This document shows positions 59,199 to 64,000 of a stretch of DNA of 64,000 nucleotides, piece by piece. The stretch comes from an uncultured Myxococcales bacterium (GTDB lineage Bacteria > Myxococcota_A > UBA9042), in the NCBI GenBank assembly GCA_903842345.1, contig CAIMLR010000030.1, positions 96,349-160,348 on the forward strand, in the 5' to 3' direction. A model generated the notes under the pieces. It worked only from the letters and a program-made list of their open reading frames with translations, ran no database searches and was not told the DNA's origin. A program made the position numbers and the translations under genes. How positions within the stretch are numbered: the first letter of the stretch is position 1; every line of letters begins with the position of its first letter.

Positions 59199-60263
59199 TC
59201 AGAACCGCGCGCGCATGATTTCAATCACGCCGTAGATGCCATCGACGCCGTGTTGCACGCCAGCCGGATCGACGATATCACCTGTGTAGCGGCCGTAAAA
59301 TTGCGCGTAGTCGATGGCCACAAGGCCCCAATTGCGCACTTCCGTCTTGGCGCCGTCCGCGACGAAGCGGAGCCGCATGTGCCCCGCCGCGTCCGCCAGC
59401 CGGTACGTCCCCGGCGCGCCGTCGGCGATGAACTGTGGCGGATCCAGCAGCATCAGCTTGCCGTCCACCCACAGCGCATCCTCGCCGGGCTGGTCCTTGG
59501 GCGTCATCTGGTCGACAACATTCAGCATCACTTCCCGGCCCGCGGTCGACAGCCCGATGAACGAGCCCCAATGCCAGTGCGAGCGGTACGGGTAGAACGT
59601 CTTCTGCTCGTCCAGGCTGCCCAGGTCGCGCTCGGGCTGATAGTCAAACGCCTCGTCGCCAATGCGCAACGTGCCCGCCAACCGCAGCGGCGACTTGTGC
59701 GTGTACGTGTGGTGGGACGCGCCAATCGGCAGGCTCACGACGAGCGGATCGACGACGCGCGTGTCCTGATGCAGGACGAAATCCACTGACAGCGCGGGCG
59801 TGTCGCCGGTCGCCGCAATCCGCACGTGAACGGTGTGCCGCCCGGCCGTCAGATCGTGGTCAAAATGCAGCACGTTGCCGCCGAGGCTGCAGTGACTGAC
59901 GCCATGCCACAGGTTCTCAGGCAAGCGCACCTGCCCCGGCAGACCGACGACGAGCCACTCGTATTTGCGCCGCGTCACGCGGTCGTAGAGGTAGACGGTG
60001 CCGCTGCCGGCGTATTTGGCATCCTGGATGATCATCGCGCCGTAGAGCCGGGGATGGTCAAAGCCAAAGCCCACCCACTCTTTGAGCCGCAGCCAGCGCA
60101 GCGGACGTCCCAGCTTGCCGCCCATCTGATCGGCGTCCAGCGGGTTGACTGTGCGAAAGGGCGTCCTGAAGAAGCCGGTGTGAAAGCGGCCGTTCGCAAC
60201 GAGCGCCATCGGCGTTTCCTGCACGGCCTGGCTGATGGGCATGAAGCCGTTTTCCCGCGCCAT
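59199..60263 (-). CDS. DUF2804-family protein
   Basis: 354 residues from the ATG at 60263 (GGGAG upstream; a second ATG lies seven codons in). The motifs PFRTVNPLDADQMGG..., LRWLRLKEWVGFGFDHP and HWHWGSFIG match the DUF2804 family, large beta-sandwich-like proteins without known activity, some of which resemble lipocalin-like or hydroxyneurosporene-synthase-like folds. No signal peptide or membrane helix was seen. It is transcribed from a promoter at 60299-60327 and followed by the MBL hydrolase. Confidence 0.8.
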   Translation of the reverse strand: MARENGFMPISQAVQETPMALVANGRFHTGFFRTPFRTVNPLDADQMGGKLGRPLRWLRLKEWVGFGFDHPRLYGAMIIQDAKYAGSGTVYLYDRVTRRKYEWLVVGLPGQVRLPENLWHGVSHCSLGGNVLHFDHDLTAGRHTVHVRIAATGDTPALSVDFVLHQDTRVVDPLVVSLPIGASHHTYTHKSPLRLAGTLRIGDEAFDYQPERDLGSLDEQKTFYPYRSHWHWGSFIGLSTAGREVMLNVVDQMTPKDQPGEDALWVDGKLMLLDPPQFIADGAPGTYRLADAAGHMRLRFVADGAKTEVRNWGLVAIDYAQFYGRYTGDIVDPAGVQHGVDGIYGVIEIMRARF

Positions 60264-60298
60264 CTTGCTCCCGTGGATCGGCACCGCCCGCCGCAACG

Positions 60299-60327
60299 AG
60301 ACTGGACCGCACCTCTCCGCCCGTCAA
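60299..60327 (-). promoter_or_regulatory. Promoter of the DUF2804-MBL operon (TTGACG-N17-CAGTCT)
   Basis: On the minus strand TTGACG (60327-60322) and CAGTCT (60304-60299) have a 17-base spacer. The ATG lies 36 bases from the -10, with GGGAG as ribosome site. One base differs from the window's CAGACT consensus. Confidence 0.58.
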
Positions 60328-60347
60328 GCCGCCGCGCCGTGGGCCGA

Positions 60348-60376
60348 TTGATTGCACCCATGGCACGGCGTAAGCT
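60348..60376 (+). promoter_or_regulatory. Promoter of the FHA-GGDEF gene
   Basis: TTGATT (60348-60353) and TAAGCT (60371-60376) are 17 bases apart. Transcription would start near 60383, which favours translation from the ATG at 60411 over an in-frame ATG at 60360. Confidence 0.42.
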
Positions 60377-60410
60377 CCAGCCGCTCGATGCGCAGCAGAG
60401 GTCAGGGCGG

Positions 60411-61319
60411 ATGCAAGAGGATGACAAGACGCTGGTTGCCGACACGGGCGCGATTCGCCAACTGCTCGCGGAGGCTGAAAAAGCCGCGCCGGCGCTGGTG
60501 CTGCTGTCAGGTCCGCCGGAGTTGGTCGGCAAGCAGTGGCCGCTGATTGGACCGGAGCTGGTGATTGGCCGCGCGCCGTCGTGCGAGATCTTCGTCGACG
60601 ACCAGAAGCTGAGCAAAAATCACGCGCGCATCCTCGTGCTGGGCACGCGCGTGGCGATTGCCGACCTCGCGTCCACGAACGGCACCGACGTCGGCGGGCA
60701 ATGGCTGGAGCCGCACCAGCCGCGCGAGTTGCGCAACAACGACCTCGTCCACATTGGCAACCTGGTGTTCAAATTCCTGGAGCAAGGCAGCCTGGAATCG
60801 CTGAGCATGCAGAAGACGTTCGAGCGATCGCAAATTGACGCGCTGACGCAGATCTTCAACAAAGGCGCGTATTTGACGACGACCAACGAGCTGTTCAAGC
60901 GCGCGCGGGCGACGCACGCGGCCTTGAGCGCGATTGTGTTCGACCTCGATTTCTTCAAGAAGGTCAACGACACGTATGGCCATCAGGCGGGCGACTACGT
61001 GCTGAAGACGCTGGCGCAGCTCGTGCAGCAGAATTGCCTCGGCGACGGCGCGTTCTTTGCCCGGTATGGCGGCGAGGAATTCGTGGTGCTGCTGCCCGGG
61101 ACGCCGCTGATGCAGGCGGCGGACGTGGCCGAAAACCTGCGGGCGTGGATTGAAAACCACGAATTCGTGTTTGGCGACGCGCGTCTGCCGGTCACCGTCT
61201 CAGCGGGCGTGGCGACGTTGAGCCCGGAAATGGCGTCGCCGGAAGAACTTTTCGAGAAGGCCGATCAGGCGTCCTACGAGTCCAAGCGCAAGGGGCGCAA
61301 CCGCGTGACGGTGCGGTAG
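60411..61319 (+). CDS. FHA-domain diguanylate cyclase
   Basis: 302 residues from the ATG at 60411. Residues about 20-115 form an FHA domain (VIGRAPSCEIFVDDQ, LSKNHARI, STNGTDV), which binds phosphothreonine. The GGDEF domain follows (about 135-300) with DALTQIFNKGAYL, DLDFFKKVNDTYGH and the active GGEEF. The residues before GGEEF (GDGAFFARY) have no RxxD I-site, so product inhibition is not expected, unlike the membrane cyclase at 30620-31825. The FHA domain suggests control by Ser/Thr kinases, of which three are encoded in this window. That link is an inference. Confidence 0.93.
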   Translation: MQEDDKTLVADTGAIRQLLAEAEKAAPALVLLSGPPELVGKQWPLIGPELVIGRAPSCEIFVDDQKLSKNHARILVLGTRVAIADLASTNGTDVGGQWLEPHQPRELRNNDLVHIGNLVFKFLEQGSLESLSMQKTFERSQIDALTQIFNKGAYLTTTNELFKRARATHAALSAIVFDLDFFKKVNDTYGHQAGDYVLKTLAQLVQQNCLGDGAFFARYGGEEFVVLLPGTPLMQAADVAENLRAWIENHEFVFGDARLPVTVSAGVATLSPEMASPEELFEKADQASYESKRKGRNRVTVR

Positions 61320-61325
61320 CGCGGC

Positions 61326-61512
61326 CTACTGGGCGGTCCAGGACACGCTCGCGGCCGGCGACCAGGCCAGCTGTGCCGTCACGTCCTGCGCCAGCCCGTG
61401 GCGCTTGGAGAGATTCTGCGGCGACGCGCACGGATTGTTGCCCGGCGGTTGGAAAGCGCCGGTGGGAATCACCAACGCAGCGGCCGGTGGCTCAAGGCCG
61501 TTGGTCGTCAGG
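61326..61512 (-). other. Coding-like stretch after the second multihaem cytochrome stop
   Basis: Directly after the cytochrome stop, in a different minus-strand frame, 62 codons run to a TAG at 61328-61326. About 85 percent of third positions are G or C, as in real genes here, and the peptide (PPAAALVIPTGAFQPPGNNP, later WSPAASVSWTAQ) is protein-like. There is no good start or ribosome site; TTG and GTG codons occur 14-15 codons in. It could be a small unrecognised gene or the remnant of a larger one. Confidence 0.3.
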
Positions 61513-64000
61513 CTACCAGCAATTGGCGGAGTGCGTCTCGCCGTGGCACGTGCCGTTGCACTGGACGCTGGTCTTGCAGCCACCGGTCGCGGGCCGAACC
61601 GAGGTGACGCCGCCGGTGTAGGGAGCGCCGCTGATCGTGGTCAGGACGTCGCGGAGGCCGTTGACGTGGCTGGCCGACGACGCCGCGGGATGGCACGCCG
61701 TGCACGCGACGTTGTTGTTCGGATTCAAATGCGTCTGGTGATGGCCCGTGCTGGGAATGGCCGCGTGGCAGTTGCCGCAGTTGCCGGTCGCCCAACTGCC
61801 GCCGGCCCAATACGGCGTGACGGCGGGCGCTCCACCGCGACCGTTCGAGTGGCACGCGCCCATGCACGTACCGCGCTCAGCGACGGGCGCCCCAAGCACT
61901 GCCGTGACGTCCCACAGCATGGAGCCCGTGCTGTTCACCGCGGTCGACGCCGCCGGGAACGTCACGTCGCCGTGATGGCCCGGGGCGGAAAGGTCCGCGC
62001 TGGGGACGTACTGTTGCGTATGTGCGACGTCGCCGGCCACGGGCACCACATGGCAACGCGTGCAGTCGATCGCCGTGTGCGTGGCGCTCGCTGTCACGTG
62101 CGCGAGGTGCCGACCCACGGCGAGCGTCAGGTTCGTCGCCTCGTTGGCCACGCCGCCGGGCGGATTGTTCTCGGTCGCGCTGCCATGGCAGAAATTGCAC
62201 GCGTGCCAGTCCCCGCCTGTGCCGCCGGCGGGATTGGCGCCATGGCAGTTGATGGTGCTGTTGTTGCACGAGACGGCGACTACGCCGCCGCTGAAATCCG
62301 CCCCGTGGCATGTGGTGCACGCCGCGCCCTTGTCATCTTTGCCCTGGTTGGAAAGGAAATAGCCAAAGCCGTGGTGATTGGCGTTGGCGACGCCGTTCAC
62401 GTCGAACTTGGGAATCGTCCAGCCCGCGAGCGCGTGGTACTTGTTGCTCTCCACCGCGCCGTCGACGTGCAACGCCGAGTTGGCCCACGCGACCGCGCCG
62501 GAAACCGGATCCACCGACGCGACGACCGCGGCGTGGCACAGCGCGCAGTTCGTGTCCGGCGGATGCGCTCCGCCCGGCGGCGTCATGTGGCAGCTCGCGC
62601 CGCAGGAATTGAAGGTGCCGTCGACTTGGGTCCAAACGGGCTTGGTCTTGGCCGTAGCCGCGTCAAACAGCGTGCCGCCGTGGCAGTACGCGCCGCTGCA
62701 AGTTGCGGTCGTGAAGTCAAACTGCGGCAGCGAGCCCATCGCCGTCGCCACCGGACTCCACAGGAAATCGACGGCGCCGTTGGCGTGCCCGGTCGAAGTC
62801 GGCACCGCGTGGCAGTCCGTGCAATCGACCTGACGGTGCCAAGCGCTCGTCGCCAGATGTTGCGCGTGCGCGCCGACGGCAAGATCCGTCGTCTTCGTCT
62901 CGCCCTTGGTGCCCAGCGGCGGCGCGGGATTGTTCGTCGCTGCGTCGCCGTGGCAGCTCGTGCACGTCAGCGCTTTCACTTCGATCTGGCCGTTGACGTG
63001 AAGCGACGCGTTCTTCCACGTCGCGGTCTGCGTCGCGGCGTCAAAGCTGGCGATGACCGCGTCGTGGCAGTCGGCGCACTTCGGATTCTGCGGATGCGCT
63101 CCGCCCGGCGGCGTCATGTGGCAGCTCGCACCACAGGAGTTGAACGTGCCGTCGACCTGCGTCCACACCGGCTTCGTCTTGGCCGTCGCCGCGTCAAACA
63201 GCGTGCCGCCGTGGCAGTACGCGCCGCTGCAGGTCGCAGTCGCCGCGCTGAAAGTCGGCGTCGAGTCCATCGCCGTCGCAATCGCGCTCCAGGCAAGATC
63301 CACCGCGCCGTTGGCGTGCGTCATCGCCGTCGGCACCGCGTGGCAGTCCGTGCAATCGACCTGACGATGCCAAGCGCTCGTCGCGAGGTGCTGCGCGTGC
63401 GCGCCGACGGCCAGGTCCGTCGTCTTCGTCTCGCCCTTGGTGCCCAGCGGCGGCGCGGGATTGTTCGTCAGCGCGTCGCCGTGGCAGCTCGTGCATGTCA
63501 GCGTTTTCACGTCGATCTGGCCATTCACGTGCAGCGACGCGTTTTTCCACGTCGCGCTCTGCGTCGCGGGGTCAAAGCTGGCGATGACCGCGTCGTGGCA
63601 GTCCGCGCACTTCGGATTCTGCGGATGCGGGCCGCCGGGCGGCGTCATGTGGCAGCTCGCACCGCAGGAATTGAAGGTGCCGTCGACTTGCGTCCAAACG
63701 GGCTTGGTCTTGGCCGTCGCCGCGTCAAACAGCGTGCCGCCGTGGCAGTACGCGCCGCTGCAGGTCGCCGTCGCCGCGCTGAAAGTCGGCGTCGTGTCCA
63801 TCGCCGTCGCGATGGCGCTCCAGGCAAAATCCACCGCGCCGTTGGCATGCGTCATCGCGGTCGGCACGGCGTGGCAGTCCGTGCAATCGACCTGACGATG
63901 CCAAGCGCTCGTCGCCAGATGCTGCGCGTGCGCGCCGACCGCCAGATCCGTCGTCTTCGTCTCGCCCTTGGTCCCGAGCGGCGGTGCGGGGTTATTGGTC
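61513..64000 (-). CDS. Multihaem c-type cytochrome, 5' end beyond the window
   Basis: At least 828 residues; the frame is open to the right edge and the GTG at 63867 lies inside a repeat, so it is not the start. I count 22 possible haem sites in the visible part, in the same order of CxxCH, CxxCH, Cx4CH (CSGAYCH), Cx3CH (CGASCH), CxxCH as in the cytochrome at 25469-28279. The C-terminal third is also shared (CNNSTINCHGANPAGG, HACNFCHGSA, CNGTCHGETH). Both proteins end in CW. It should be an outer-surface electron conduit. The FHA-GGDEF gene lies convergently downstream. Confidence 0.92.
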   Translation of the reverse strand, partial: TNNPAPPLGTKGETKTTDLAVGAHAQHLATSAWHRQVDCTDCHAVPTAMTHANGAVDFAWSAIATAMDTTPTFSAATATCSGAYCHGGTLFDAATAKTKPVWTQVDGTFNSCGASCHMTPPGGPHPQNPKCADCHDAVIASFDPATQSATWKNASLHVNGQIDVKTLTCTSCHGDALTNNPAPPLGTKGETKTTDLAVGAHAQHLATSAWHRQVDCTDCHAVPTAMTHANGAVDLAWSAIATAMDSTPTFSAATATCSGAYCHGGTLFDAATAKTKPVWTQVDGTFNSCGASCHMTPPGGAHPQNPKCADCHDAVIASFDAATQTATWKNASLHVNGQIEVKALTCTSCHGDAATNNPAPPLGTKGETKTTDLAVGAHAQHLATSAWHRQVDCTDCHAVPTSTGHANGAVDFLWSPVATAMGSLPQFDFTTATCSGAYCHGGTLFDAATAKTKPVWTQVDGTFNSCGASCHMTPPGGAHPPDTNCALCHAAVVASVDPVSGAVAWANSALHVDGAVESNKYHALAGWTIPKFDVNGVANANHHGFGYFLSNQGKDDKGAACTTCHGADFSGGVVAVSCNNSTINCHGANPAGGTGGDWHACNFCHGSATENNPPGGVANEATNLTLAVGRHLAHVTASATHTAIDCTRCHVVPVAGDVAHTQQYVPSADLSAPGHHGDVTFPAASTAVNSTGSMLWDVTAVLGAPVAERGTCMGACHSNGRGGAPAVTPYWAGGSWATGNCGNCHAAIPSTGHHQTHLNPNNNVACTACHPAASSASHVNGLRDVLTTISGAPYTGGVTSVRPATGGCKTSVQCNGTCHGETHSANCW
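62580..64000. repeat. 531-base tandem repeat inside the second multihaem cytochrome gene
   Basis: The TGGCAGTCCGTGCAATCGAC segment recurs at 62810, 63341 and 63872, exactly 531 bases apart, and the CAGCTCGTGCA haem segment at 62954 and 63485 also at 531. Each unit encodes 177 residues with five haem motifs. These copies are more alike than those of the paralogue at 26410-27980, suggesting recent expansion or gene conversion. The array continues past the window edge. Confidence 0.88.

Noticed and set aside
1..64000. tRNA, rRNA, insertion sequences, integrase sites or a replication origin
   Set aside because: No tRNA-like cloverleaf, transposase motif, terminal inverted repeat pair or DnaA-box cluster was recognised on reading both strands; a dedicated search would be needed for small RNAs.

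Overview
This 64 kb window is GC-rich chromosomal DNA from a Gram-negative bacterium, most likely a member of the Myxococcota or a related deltaproteobacterial-type lineage. The pointers are three Pkn2-like Ser/Thr kinases, many lipoproteins with Asp/Ala-rich tethers, Cys-rich slime-mould-type repeats, Geobacter-type multihaem cytochromes (CxxCH mixed with Cx3CH and Cx4CH) and an aa3/caa3-type oxidase. No mobile element, CRISPR array, rRNA or tRNA was recognised. Gene density is high, with many 4-base and longer overlaps and many GTG or TTG starts supported by Shine-Dalgarno sequences.

Layout. (1) 1-9021, plus strand: a cytochrome c oxidase operon, ctaB (3' end)-ctaC-ctaD-ctaE-subunit IV fused to a cytochrome c-ctaG-FixH-like lipoprotein-dihaem peroxidase-SCO-SURF1. 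Both subunits II and IV carry a cytochrome c domain. (2) 9028-15267: a GT39-like membrane protein, a leaderless Ser/Thr kinase with a C-terminal receiver domain, a lipoprotein, and a second kinase with an N-terminal zinc ribbon and a periplasmic tail. (3) 15566-25462: an exported MORN-repeat lipoprotein, an unknown charged protein with a GH1 glycosidase of archaeal LacS type, a CHAD protein, an M19-like dipeptidase with an altered metal motif, a Cys-rich/collar-like lipoprotein and a fatty-acid hydroxylase-like protein. (4) 25469-32882: a 936-residue multihaem cytochrome, a lipoprotein alpha/beta hydrolase, a membrane diguanylate cyclase and a DUF1517 protein. (5) 32978-41537: a rhomboid-CopA pair, then a small membrane protein, a bifunctional proline dehydrogenase/P5C dehydrogenase and a GreA/B-like protein. 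(6) 41553-57021: five membrane proteins, most of GT-C type, a GT2 glycosyltransferase, a flippase-like protein and an acyltransferase 3, which together look like a surface-glycan locus. Inside it lies an overlapping kinase / TPR-lipoprotein / exported TPR-CHAT protease operon (44916-50342). (7) 57313-64000: a beta-lactamase-fold hydrolase, an MBL hydrolase with a DUF2804 protein, an FHA-GGDEF cyclase and the 3' part of a second multihaem cytochrome.

Two window-wide signals stand out. The first is a recurrent promoter pattern, TTGAC(G/C)-N17-CAG(A/T)(C/G)T, found at six gene starts on both strands. The second is an exact 531-base (177-codon) tandem unit shared by two multihaem cytochromes 33 kb apart. 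The exported kinase/TPR/CHAT operon is the best candidate for an undescribed system.
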